Made by a program: the position numbers and the translations under genes. From Myxococcota bacterium (lineage in GTDB: Bacteria > Myxococcota > XYA12-FULL-58-9 > JALHOP01): 64,000 nt of DNA. Shown here in pieces: positions 17,295-24,522 of this stretch (within the stretch, counting starts at the first letter, position 1; the number at the start of each line of letters is the position of its first letter). The stretch spans positions 265,592-329,591 of the forward strand of contig JALHOP010000007.1 in the NCBI GenBank assembly GCA_022842935.1, in the 5' to 3' direction. The notes under the pieces were generated by a model that was given only the letters and a program-made list of their open reading frames with translations, searched no databases and was not told the DNA's origin.

Positions 17295-18278
17295 TCAGTT
17301 GATGATGCGCGGCGAGTTGTCGGCGCTGTCGCAATCGACCAGCTCGTTGTTCGCTTCTTCTGCCTCGTGGAGCGTCGCGCTCACCCAGCGCGGCAGCTCC
17401 ACCGCTTGGCTCTCGCTACCTTTTGCCTCGGCGGTGCCAATGCCTCCGGGCTTTGGGAGGGCGCGATCGACCAACGAGAGAATGGCGGCCATGGCCATGG
17501 GGCTCGCGGCTTGCGCGAGGATCGCGAGTTTGGCCGGGACGCCGAGGACGAGCTCGGCTTTGCCGCGCTCGAGAGCGTCGACGACGCTTCGGGCGGCGCG
17601 CTTCACTGCGATGGAGATGAACGGGAGTGTCGACGCCGTCGCAAACCAGGCGTATTCGAGGTTGTGCTTGCCCTTGAAGGTCGCGTGCCGGGCGCTGCCT
17701 GTGCGCATGAGACCTGGGCACACCGTGGTGACATGAATGCCGTGTTTGCGTAGTGGGGCGCGCAGCCCGCGTGACAGACCGACGAGCGCGAACTTGCTAA
17801 CCGTGTAGGGCAACATGTGTGGCACCGCGATGCCGCCGCCCACCGACGCGATGTTGACGATGTGGCCAGCGCCACGTTCGCGCATCGATGGCAAGACGAT
17901 CTCGATGAGCTGCAGCGGTGCCCAGAGGTGGATCTTCATTGCGTATGCGTAGTTATCGAGGGTCATGCTCTCCATGGGACCCACCTGGATGATCCCGGCG
18001 TTGTTGATGAGAGCGTCGATGGGGCCGAGCTCGCTCACCACCTCACGCACCAGGTCGACGACCTGGCTCGGGTCGGCGAGGTCGCATGGGACCGCGAGGA
18101 CTTCGCCAAGCTCAGCGGCGACGTGACCCAACTCTTCGGTGTCGCGCGCGGTGATCGCGACCTTCGCGCCCCTGCGCGACAGCTCACGGGCAAGGGAGAG
18201 CCCCAGTCCCCGCGAGCCCCCGGTCACCAGGACGACCTTGCCCGCGACACGTTCGCGTCGACGCCAAGTGAAGCGCAT
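17295..18278 (-). CDS. Short-chain dehydrogenase/reductase (SDR), classical type with C-terminal extension
   Basis: 327 residues. Classical SDR motifs are all present: the cofactor-binding TGGSRGLG near residue 19, NNAG (ALINNAGIIQVG), the catalytic Ser in NIASVGGGI and the YTVSK active site (Tyr-x-x-x-Lys). An Arg two residues after TGGS suggests NADPH. The C-terminal ~70 residues (RALPKPGGIGTAEAKGSESQ...) go beyond the usual fold and are acidic at the end. Substrate unknown; the HLWAPLQLIE and CPGLMRTG segments are typical of bacterial SDRs acting on lipid-like or broad substrates. The downstream orphan membrane-hairpin gene is 9 bp away. Confidence 0.9.
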   Translation of the reverse strand: MRFTWRRRERVAGKVVLVTGGSRGLGLSLARELSRRGAKVAITARDTEELGHVAAELGEVLAVPCDLADPSQVVDLVREVVSELGPIDALINNAGIIQVGPMESMTLDNYAYAMKIHLWAPLQLIEIVLPSMRERGAGHIVNIASVGGGIAVPHMLPYTVSKFALVGLSRGLRAPLRKHGIHVTTVCPGLMRTGSARHATFKGKHNLEYAWFATASTLPFISIAVKRAARSVVDALERGKAELVLGVPAKLAILAQAASPMAMAAILSLVDRALPKPGGIGTAEAKGSESQAVELPRWVSATLHEAEEANNELVDCDSADNSPRIIN

Positions 18279-18373
18279 GCCCTAGCCCCCCAAATCTAGA
18301 GAAAGGCGGCTTAACCAGCTCGGCAAGGGACAAGATTCCCCGCCTTCAACGGCGTCGCGCTCGATGCCAGCGG

Positions 18374-18952
18374 CTAGACGATGCCGCGGCCAGCCAGGTC
18401 CGCTCGCAAATCCGGGGTGTTGCTGAAGCGGTGAGCGTGCATCCCGACCGCACGCGCGGCCGCGCAATTCACGTCGCGGTCATCGATGAACAGGAAGCGT
18501 TCGGCGGGTCCGCCCAGTGTGTCGAGCACACGGGTATAGGCCTTCGGGTCGGGTTTGCGCACCTTCGTCGTGAAGGACACGAAGGTCCACGGCATATACC
18601 GGGAAACTCCGAGACGCTCGTCGACGAGCTTGTACCAGCTCGGGTAGTTCGAGAAGGCATGCATCTCGACGCCTTTGGCGGAGAGCTCCTCGAGCAACTC
18701 GCGCATGCCGTCGACGTAGCGATAGGCATCCCGGACGCACGTGCGGAACGCGTCGTGGTCGAAGGGCCCTTGCTCCGCGAATACGCGATTTAAGCACTCG
18801 GTCTCGCTGATGGCGTCGACTTCGAAAGACCGCCACGCCGTCGGATCGCGCTTGGCGAAGAGCTCCCGGGTGGTCATCCCGAAGAAGCCGGGGAGCTCTT
18901 TGGCAACCGGATCGACGACCACGGTGTCCATCATGTCGAAAAGCAGAATCAC
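18374..18952 (-). CDS. HAD superfamily protein with altered catalytic motif I
   Basis: 192 residues. The HAD core is clear: motif I is LLFDMMDTVV (nucleophile Asp6), motif II Ser101 in HAFSNYP, motif III Lys133 in KVRKPDP and motif IV Asp157-Asp158 in LFIDDRD. In normal phosphatases the residue two after the nucleophile is the acid/base Asp (DxD); here it is Met8 and the second Asp is displaced to position 9. The same FDxMDT pattern occurs in a subfamily known from plants and bacteria, so it is probably a family trait. It is the last gene of dapE-eamA-HAD and starts with GTG overlapping the eamA stop (GTGA). Confidence 0.85.
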   Translation of the reverse strand: MILLFDMMDTVVVDPVAKELPGFFGMTTRELFAKRDPTAWRSFEVDAISETECLNRVFAEQGPFDHDAFRTCVRDAYRYVDGMRELLEELSAKGVEMHAFSNYPSWYKLVDERLGVSRYMPWTFVSFTTKVRKPDPKAYTRVLDTLGGPAERFLFIDDRDVNCAAARAVGMHAHRFSNTPDLRADLAGRGIV

Positions 18953-19848
18953 AGAACCACCAAGACGCTGCCAACGAAGCCCAGGAGCACGGCGAGGACC
19001 TTCATGGGAGTGAGCTTCTCGCCCAAGAACAAAGCAGCAAGCACCACAATGAAGAGTGTGCTCGTTTGATTCAAGATCGCCGCGATGCTCGCTTTAGCGT
19101 ACTTGAAGCCAGCAACCCAGAGCTGCATCGACAGAAACATGCCGAAGAATGCCGCGGGGAGGGCGAAACGCCAGGCTGGCTGCGGTCTCAAGGCGGCGAT
19201 GGTCGCGCGCATCCAGCTCGGACGAAAGAGAGCAATCAACACGGTCGCCAACAGGCCGCCACCCATGCGCACCGTCGCGATCCAGCTGACGTCGTGAGCG
19301 GTGAGCTGCGCCTTGATCGCGACGATGGCGACGGCGAAGAAGAGACACGCGGTGAGTCCGGCGAAGACACCACGCACGGCGTGCAGCTTGGTCACCGGCG
19401 CGGCGTCTTGCTCGCGGGCCTCGAGGCCGACCAGGAAGATTCCCGAGACGACGAGCGCGGCCCCAATGACATCCCGCACGGTCATGCGCTCACCGAGGTA
19501 AAGGTAAGCACCAAGGACGGTGAGCGGGCCGTAGGCGGTCTCAATGATGGCGGCGCGGCCCGCCCCCACGTCGTTCAGACACAAGAAGTACAAGCTGTCG
19601 GCGATGCCGATGCCTACGGCACCGCTCGCGGCAAAGAGCAGGGTGGTGCGCCAGGAGACATCGGGCGTGAGATCAACGCCGGTGACCAAGGCGAGGAGCA
19701 CCATGCACAAGAGCCCCACCGCGCAGTTGATGATGCTCAGCGGGAGGGGATGCATCACCTCGCCGGCGCGCTTGAAGAACAACGACGCGACAGACCAAGT
19801 AAGCGCAGTGGCGAGCGCGAAGGCCGCGCCAAGCAGGGCAGGTGACAC
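18949..19848 (-). CDS. EamA/DMT-family membrane transporter
   Basis: 299 residues with ten hydrophobic helices in two EamA repeats (ALATALTWSVASLFFKRAGE in the first; FAGLTACLFFAVAIVAIKAQL in the second). The repeat ends carry the usual LGERMTVRDVIGAALVVSGIFLV and LGEKLTPMKVLAVLLGFVGSVLVV. The start is a GTG 1 bp after the dapE stop, and its own stop overlaps the HAD gene. DMT transporters export amino acids, purines and other metabolites. The operon with dapE would allow a diaminopimelate- or lysine-related substrate, but that is guesswork. Confidence 0.9.
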   Translation of the reverse strand: MSPALLGAAFALATALTWSVASLFFKRAGEVMHPLPLSIINCAVGLLCMVLLALVTGVDLTPDVSWRTTLLFAASGAVGIGIADSLYFLCLNDVGAGRAAIIETAYGPLTVLGAYLYLGERMTVRDVIGAALVVSGIFLVGLEAREQDAAPVTKLHAVRGVFAGLTACLFFAVAIVAIKAQLTAHDVSWIATVRMGGGLLATVLIALFRPSWMRATIAALRPQPAWRFALPAAFFGMFLSMQLWVAGFKYAKASIAAILNQTSTLFIVVLAALFLGEKLTPMKVLAVLLGFVGSVLVVL

Positions 19849-19849
19849 G

Positions 19850-20977
19850 TCAAGGTCCGTTGAAGAAAAGCGCGAGCGTACGGGCGTAGATGCGTACGAG
19901 GGTTTCGAGGTCGGCGACGCTCACGTGCTCGTTGACCTTGTGCATCGACTCGCCCGCAAGACCAAGCTCGACAACGGGCGCGTAGGCGCGAATGAAGCGC
20001 GCGTCCGAGGTGCCGCCGCTGGTGCTGAGCTCGGCAGGCCGCCCCGTCACCTCCTGTACCGCGCGCTGGACGACGTCGAGGAGTGGCCCGCCCGTGGTCA
20101 CGAACGCGCCGCCGCCGCTCACCGCCGCGGTCAGAGCATAGCGCCGATCGACAGCGTCGAGCGTCTCGCGGATGCGCGACTCGAGCGATTCCGGCGTGAA
20201 GGTGTCGTTGAAGCGGACGTTGAAGCGTGTCGTGGCGCGAGCCGGGATCACGTTGGTCGCGGGGTTACCGACATCGACGCTCGTGAGCTGCAAGCTCGAC
20301 GGCGCAAAGTGTTCGGTGCCTTGGTCGAGCGGGGTCGTCACCAGCGCGTGGGTGAGGCGCGCCATGCGGTGGACCGGGTTGTCGGCGAGCTCGGGATAAG
20401 CGACGTGTCCTTGGACGCCATCGACGGTGAGCACGGCGTTGAAGCTGCCGCGCCGTCCGACCTTGATGGCGCTACCGACCCAGCCGCGGCTCGTTGGCTC
20501 ACCCACCAGGCATGCGTCGATACGCTCGCCACGCGCCTCGAGAGCCTCCAGGACGGGGCGCGTGCCGTGAATGGCGCGTCCTTCTTCATCGCCGGTGATG
20601 AGTAGGCTCACCGAACCGTCTGTTGGCGTTGCGGCGACCGCCGCGATGAAGGCGGCGATAGCGCCTTTCATGTCGACAGCGCCGCGGCCAACGACCTGAC
20701 CATTCACGAGCTCGGCCGCGAATGGGCCGTGCGTCCAAGCGCGTTCGTCACCGGGAGGGACGACGTCTGTATGGCCAGCGAAGCAAAAGTTGGGCCCGCG
20801 ACTGCCGCGTCGCGCATAGAGGTTGTCGATGCGCTCGTCGCCGTCCCCATAAGGGAGACGTTCACAGGTGAACCCGAGCTGCGTCAGCGCTTCTTGGACA
20901 ACGCCGAGCGCCCCGGCGTCGCTGGGTGTGACGCTAGGACAACGCAACAACGCACGGGTGAGCTCGACGACATCCAC
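19850..20977 (-). CDS. dapE: Succinyl-diaminopimelate desuccinylase (M20 family)
   Basis: 375 residues, matching the family length. M20 metallopeptidase motifs are complete: FAGHTDVVPPGD (first metal-binding His), GRGAVDMKGAIAAF (bridging Asp), ITGDEEGRAIHGT (catalytic and bridging Glu), VGEPTS, and a C-terminal EHVSVADLETLVRIY. The sequence TSGGTSDARFI (near 310) matches DapE and not acetylornithine deacetylase. It hydrolyses N-succinyl-LL-diaminopimelate in lysine and cell-wall precursor synthesis. The start is GTG at 20977; there is no ATG close by. It is the first gene of the three-gene operon running leftward. Confidence 0.93.
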   Translation of the reverse strand: MDVVELTRALLRCPSVTPSDAGALGVVQEALTQLGFTCERLPYGDGDERIDNLYARRGSRGPNFCFAGHTDVVPPGDERAWTHGPFAAELVNGQVVGRGAVDMKGAIAAFIAAVAATPTDGSVSLLITGDEEGRAIHGTRPVLEALEARGERIDACLVGEPTSRGWVGSAIKVGRRGSFNAVLTVDGVQGHVAYPELADNPVHRMARLTHALVTTPLDQGTEHFAPSSLQLTSVDVGNPATNVIPARATTRFNVRFNDTFTPESLESRIRETLDAVDRRYALTAAVSGGGAFVTTGGPLLDVVQRAVQEVTGRPAELSTSGGTSDARFIRAYAPVVELGLAGESMHKVNEHVSVADLETLVRIYARTLALFFNGP

Positions 20978-21134
20978 GTCTTCAGCGTCTTAGCATGGAG
21001 GCGGCTGTAGTCGCGACTCCAGACCACAGCGCGGACAACTCTCCCCAAACCGCTTGTCGACCTCCCGTTGCTGGCGGTGACAACGGTCCTCAGGTGCCAA
21101 TGTAGTCAGTCCTGATCTCGGGCGTGTCGCGACA

Positions 21135-21150
21135 TGGCACATGCGTTGCT
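21135..21150 (+). promoter_or_regulatory. Sigma-54 (-24/-12) promoter candidate
   Basis: TGGCAC, five bases, then TTGCT matches the RpoN consensus, with the invariant GG (21136-21137) and GC (21148-21149) separated by exactly 10 bp. It lies in the intergenic region between the divergent dapE and the small gene at 21164. The predicted transcription start (~21161) is only a few bases before that ORF's ATG, so the message would be nearly leaderless or the small ORF would begin later. Confidence 0.45.
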
Positions 21151-21163
21151 CTTTCCTCGACGC

Positions 21164-21343
21164 ATGATGAACAGCTACACCCCCTGGGACGTGGGCGCCG
21201 ACGCAGTGGGCGGGGGCGCATGGCTACTGGACGAGATCGATTCCGAGATCGACCGCTGGGCGGAGAAGATCGAAGACGAGGTCACGGCCGGCAATATGAG
21301 TTTGGAAGAGGCATATGAGCTCTTACGGCAACGCAGCGGCTGA
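21164..21343 (+). CDS. Very small acidic protein
   Basis: 59 residues from the ATG at 21164 (MMNSYTPWDVGADAVGGGAW); an in-frame ATG at 21134 is possible but overlaps the sigma-54 motif. The protein is acidic and probably helical (LDEIDSEIDRWAEKIEDEVTAG, then MSLEEAYELLRQRSG). No homologue is recognised. No good Shine-Dalgarno precedes it. Its end overlaps the hutD start by 29 bp, which suggests translational coupling. It may be a small regulator or partner of the HutD-like protein, or a chance ORF. Confidence 0.45.
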   Translation: MMNSYTPWDVGADAVGGGAWLLDEIDSEIDRWAEKIEDEVTAGNMSLEEAYELLRQRSG

Positions 21344-21902
21344 CCTTCGCATCGTCAAGCGCAGCGGCTGGACTCGCCAGCCGTGGCGCAACGGTAAGGG
21401 GACCACCAACGAGGTGCTGCGCGACGGCGATAGCGAGAGCTTCGTCTGGCGCATCTCGGTGGCTGAAGTCTCGGAGAGCGCGCATTTTTCACAGTTCAAT
21501 GGCGTCGACCGCATCTTGACTCAACTCGAAGGCGGTCCGCTGTTGCTGACGATCGCGGACACGACCGTGAAGACCGCGGCTCTTGGGGAGCCTTGTCCGT
21601 TTGCGGGCGAGGTGCCCGTGTATTGTCACGTCACCGGTGGCAAGGCGCGTGACCTCAACGTCATGACGCGGCGCGACCGCGTGCGGGCGACCATGGCGCG
21701 TCTCACTGGCGACTTCGAGCTCACGGCGCCCCCTGGTGGGCGGTCGTTCGCGTATGTTGCACAGGGCGAAGTCACTTTTGCCGGCAAGCGCCTCGAGGCC
21801 GACGACCTCGTCGAGGCCATCCCGGGAGAGTCGCTGAAGCTAACGGTGTCACCCGATGCGGTCGTGTATCGCATCGACATCGTCGATCGCGAACGCGCCT
21901 AA
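21315..21902 (+). CDS. HutD/Ves family cupin protein
   Basis: 195 residues. The signature WRNGKGTTNEVLRD (R-N-G-x-G-x-T-x-E) and FVWRISVAEVSESAHFSQFNGVDRILTQLEGGPLLL are typical of HutD/Ves, a bicupin family linked to histidine utilisation and to the cold-induced Ves of E. coli. Further family motifs are DLNVMTRRDRVRA and the second cupin half GRSFAYVAQGEVTFAG. The start is chosen for the GGAAGAGG Shine-Dalgarno about 6 nt upstream. No hut genes are adjacent, so a role in histidine degradation is uncertain. The biochemical function of the family is not established. Confidence 0.88.
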   Translation: MSSYGNAAADLRIVKRSGWTRQPWRNGKGTTNEVLRDGDSESFVWRISVAEVSESAHFSQFNGVDRILTQLEGGPLLLTIADTTVKTAALGEPCPFAGEVPVYCHVTGGKARDLNVMTRRDRVRATMARLTGDFELTAPPGGRSFAYVAQGEVTFAGKRLEADDLVEAIPGESLKLTVSPDAVVYRIDIVDRERA

Positions 21903-22000
21903 CCCCGTGCCCCGCCGAGGGTGTCCGTAGACGTCAGCCGTTATCGCGTACGCGCACCGAACTGTTACGCGCCCGTCACCTGCTTGTGGGGACGCTGTCT

Positions 22001-22019
22001 CGTGAGCCCGCTACTCACG
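22001..22019 (+). repeat. Inverted repeat overlapping a ribosome-binding region
   Basis: CGTGAG, seven bases, CTCACG; the right arm ends where GGGAG, the likely Shine-Dalgarno of the phosphoesterase gene (ATG 22025), begins. It could limit translation initiation or be an operator. Confidence 0.3.
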
Positions 22020-22024
22020 GGAGC

Positions 22025-22849
22025 ATGCGGATTCAAACGCTCGCGCATGTCTCCGATCTGCACTTGGGCGGCGGCGCCTACAGCGCCGAAATGGCATGCG
22101 CCATCGCTGACACGCTGCTCGCCACCAAGGTCGACCATGTGGTGGTCACTGGCGACCTGACGCATCGGGGCCGAGCCGCCGAGCTCGATGCATACGAAGA
22201 AGCCTTCGCGCCGCTCATCGCGCGTGGTCGCGTCACCTGTGTCCCCGGTAACCACGATCGCTTGGGTGACGATGTTCGCGAGCGCATCATGGGCGGTGCT
22301 CGCATCCAGATCGAAGGTCGCGACGGGCTGTACATCGTGCGCGTCGATTCGACGGGTCCGCACAACCGCTCGTGGCTGCATGGACACGGTCGGCTCACCA
22401 AGCAGGACGTCCACGCCATCGACGAGGCGCTCGACGAAGCGCCGCGTGACGCCCTGCGCGTCGTCGTCTTGCACCACCACCCGCTGCCTCTGCGCGAAGA
22501 GTCGTTGGGGGAGCGCCTGTCGCACTGGATGGGCTGGCCGTTTACCCGCGAGCTGGCGTCTGGCGTGAGCTTACTCGAATGCATCCAGGGACGCTGCGAC
22601 CTGGTCTTGCACGGTCACCGTCACGTGCCTTCGGCGACCCAGGTCGGCAGAGGCGCCCATGGCCGACCGCTGTTGGTCTGCAACGCCGGCAGCTCGACAC
22701 AGCTCGGACGAGTTCGCTTGTTTGCGCACCGTGATGGCGGACTTTGTCTTGCGCCGATGTGGCTCGATGTCGCTGCCGATACGATGGCACTCCCCGAGGC
22801 CGTGCGGGCGCTCGAGCCTGTCGCTATCGCGGAATCCATGGCTGCATGA
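22025..22849 (+). CDS. Calcineurin-like metallophosphoesterase
   Basis: 274 residues from the ATG at 22025 (MRIQTLAHVSDLHLGG), preferred over an upstream GTG because GGGAG lies 5 nt before it. All five metal-site motifs are visible: SDLHLG, GDLTHRG, PGNHDR, LHHHPLP and LHGHRH. This is the class III cyclic-nucleotide phosphodiesterase-like group (CpdA-type layout), which contains many specificities. No signal peptide, so cytoplasmic. The C-terminus (RVRLFAHRDGGLCLAPMWLDV) is ordinary. The substrate cannot be read from sequence. Confidence 0.9.
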   Translation: MRIQTLAHVSDLHLGGGAYSAEMACAIADTLLATKVDHVVVTGDLTHRGRAAELDAYEEAFAPLIARGRVTCVPGNHDRLGDDVRERIMGGARIQIEGRDGLYIVRVDSTGPHNRSWLHGHGRLTKQDVHAIDEALDEAPRDALRVVVLHHHPLPLREESLGERLSHWMGWPFTRELASGVSLLECIQGRCDLVLHGHRHVPSATQVGRGAHGRPLLVCNAGSSTQLGRVRLFAHRDGGLCLAPMWLDVAADTMALPEAVRALEPVAIAESMAA

Positions 22850-22951
22850 TACAGCGGATCACACGATCCCACACGTAGGGTCTCGCCCCCGCATAGCGCG
22901 GTCTCGCAGCCACGATCTGAGGCCAGCCGTCCACGCTGACACGCCGTCGCA

Positions 22952-22971
22952 ATCGACCGGGTGCGGTCGAT
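22952..22971. repeat. Perfect inverted repeat, 8-bp arms
   Basis: ATCGACCG, loop GGTG, CGGTCGAT. It sits about 100 bp after the phosphoesterase stop and about 100 bp before the next start. It may be a terminator-like hairpin (no T-run) or an operator. Confidence 0.4.
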
Positions 22972-23038
22972 GTGAAAAGGCGAAGCCCAGTGTCGACTGG
23001 CACTTGCGGCGGTTGCCATGATCGCAATGTCGGACTCT

Positions 23039-23061
23039 TGCAAGTGGGCGCAATACTTGCA
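23039..23061. promoter_or_regulatory. Operator-like inverted repeat before a secreted-protein gene
   Basis: TGCAAGT, nine bases, ACTTGCA: perfect 7-bp arms with 9-bp spacer, centre-to-centre about one and a half helical turns, ending 14 nt before the preferred ATG (23075). Arm size and spacing fit a dimeric helix-turn-helix regulator site. Confidence 0.4.
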
Positions 23062-23074
23062 CATACACGCGCCG

Positions 23075-24121
23075 ATGCTGTCACACCTCCTAGCCGTCTC
23101 GCTCCTTGCTGTCGCGTCAAGCGCCCCAAAAGCCGCGCCCACGAAATCCGCCAAAGCGGTCAAGACCGCGAAGCCCGATGTGAGTGTGCCGCTGCATGCT
23201 GCCCCTGCGTCGGCCCCTGTCTACTACGGCGCCGACCTCGATCTCCCCAAGCTAGGCACCGACCGCCGCGTCGTTCTTTCAGAGATGCGCCGCGGTGGTC
23301 TCCACATGGTGAGTGGAGAGGGCGCCCATCTCGTCTTCGATGGCGGACCTCTCGGTTGGAAAGCGGTCGACAAGGCCACCTTCGGTTTCGAGGGCATGGC
23401 ACTCGATCAGATCGACCTCGAGTTTGCCGAGCCCGCCGACGACGCAGCGACGCGCGATCTGTTTCTTGCGCTGCGTCGCGCGCTCGCTGAGCGCAACGGA
23501 CTCCCCTGGTTCGACCGCGTGCGGGACGGCGACGCCAAGGTCGACAAGGGTGTCGACGCTCTCGTGTTGCAGAGTCACCAGACGAGCTGGGCCAACAACG
23601 GCTTCAAGATGACACTCTCGGCGAGCTACGGCCGCCAGCGCGGCGTCCGTGTGACTGTCGTCCGTGACACGCATAGCGAAGCTGCCTCCGAGCTCACGAG
23701 CAACGCGACCGATGACGATCGCACGTGGGCAGCACAAGACCTCACCAACCTCGCCCTCGTGACCCGCCACGCAGCGGACTCGCTCTTCGACGATTTCGGC
23801 GAGCAACCAGCGGTCATCCAAGCTGCGAAGCTAAAGGGTAAGCCCGTCACCGTCCGCCTCTCGAAGGTCGTGATTCCCAAGGAGATCGCGGGCATCAACG
23901 AGCAGGTGCTCAATCGCCGCTTCGAGGCGTTCGCGGACGGCCACTGGGACGTCGACTCGGTCAAGCAAGGAAAGCAGGGCGCGGACATCGAGCTCGAGGT
24001 CGATGTCGTGCCGCTCAGCAAGTCACAGCCGAACGTCTTTGCCATGCGCTTGAACGCCAAGGTGGCGAGCGGAAAGCAGAAGGGCGAGACCCTGTACTCG
24101 GCGGTGCAAGCGCTTCGCTAG
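23075..24121 (+). CDS. Exported protein of unknown function
   Basis: 348 residues from the ATG at 23075, chosen because it gives a signal peptide (MLSHLLAVSLLAVASSAPKAA). A Lys/Ala-rich linker follows (APTKSAKAVKTAKPD). The remainder has no motif I recognise; it has alternating short strands and helices (RRVVLSEMRRGGLHMVSGEGAHLVFDGGP, ADDAATRDLFLALRRALAERNGLPWFDRV, GRQRGVRVTVVRDTHSE). Only the C-terminal part (NEQVLNRRFEAFADGHWDVDSV, then ADIELEVDVVPLSKS) looks like a periplasmic beta domain. Its stop overlaps the convergent yhbY by 4 bp. Function unknown. Confidence 0.7.
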   Translation: MLSHLLAVSLLAVASSAPKAAPTKSAKAVKTAKPDVSVPLHAAPASAPVYYGADLDLPKLGTDRRVVLSEMRRGGLHMVSGEGAHLVFDGGPLGWKAVDKATFGFEGMALDQIDLEFAEPADDAATRDLFLALRRALAERNGLPWFDRVRDGDAKVDKGVDALVLQSHQTSWANNGFKMTLSASYGRQRGVRVTVVRDTHSEAASELTSNATDDDRTWAAQDLTNLALVTRHAADSLFDDFGEQPAVIQAAKLKGKPVTVRLSKVVIPKEIAGINEQVLNRRFEAFADGHWDVDSVKQGKQGADIELEVDVVPLSKSQPNVFAMRLNAKVASGKQKGETLYSAVQALR

Positions 24122-24456
24122 TCCGCTGCAGCGTCCTGGGGAAGTCGGATCTTCGGCTTCTCGGGATGTTGGCGATACAAGATGACGGTGTGGCCGATGA
24201 GACCGGCGAGGTGTGCACCCGTCTTTTGGGTGAGCTCTTCGGCGGCGCCCCTCTTGTTTTCGGGGCGCTGGAGTCGAACCTTGATGAGCTCGTGATCGAG
24301 CAACGCCTGATTCACGGCGGCGACGAGAGCGTCTGTAATGCCAGACTGGCCGACCTGCACCACGGGTCGCAGCGGATGCGCCAAGCTCTTCAGGTACTGC
24401 CGCTGCTGCGAGGTCAGCGTTGTGCCGACCTCCACGTCCTCGTCCTCATCGGTCAT
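24118..24456 (-). CDS. yhbY: YhbY/CRM-domain RNA-binding protein
   Basis: 112 residues. The CRM (YhbY) fold is clear: LTSQQRQYLKSLAHPLRPVVQVGQSGITDALVAAVNQAL, then ELIKVRLQ, and C-terminal HLAGLIGHTVILYRQ. The GxxG RNA-contact loop appears as GQSG. Family members bind pre-50S ribosomal subunits and assist assembly. An acidic N-terminal tail (MTDEDEDVEVG) precedes the domain. It is divergent from the transglutaminase-like gene, with 66 bp between starts. Confidence 0.93.
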   Translation of the reverse strand: MTDEDEDVEVGTTLTSQQRQYLKSLAHPLRPVVQVGQSGITDALVAAVNQALLDHELIKVRLQRPENKRGAAEELTQKTGAHLAGLIGHTVILYRQHPEKPKIRLPQDAAAD

Positions 24457-24522
24457 GCCAACACCCTATACGCGAACGTCGATGCTAGATAAACGGGAAC
24501 CCATTCGCTAGTGTGTTCCCCG

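Noticed and set aside
16839-17753. Plus-strand frame (304 codons) across two minus-strand genes
   Set aside because: It crosses the gap between two real genes and matches nothing; typical shadow.
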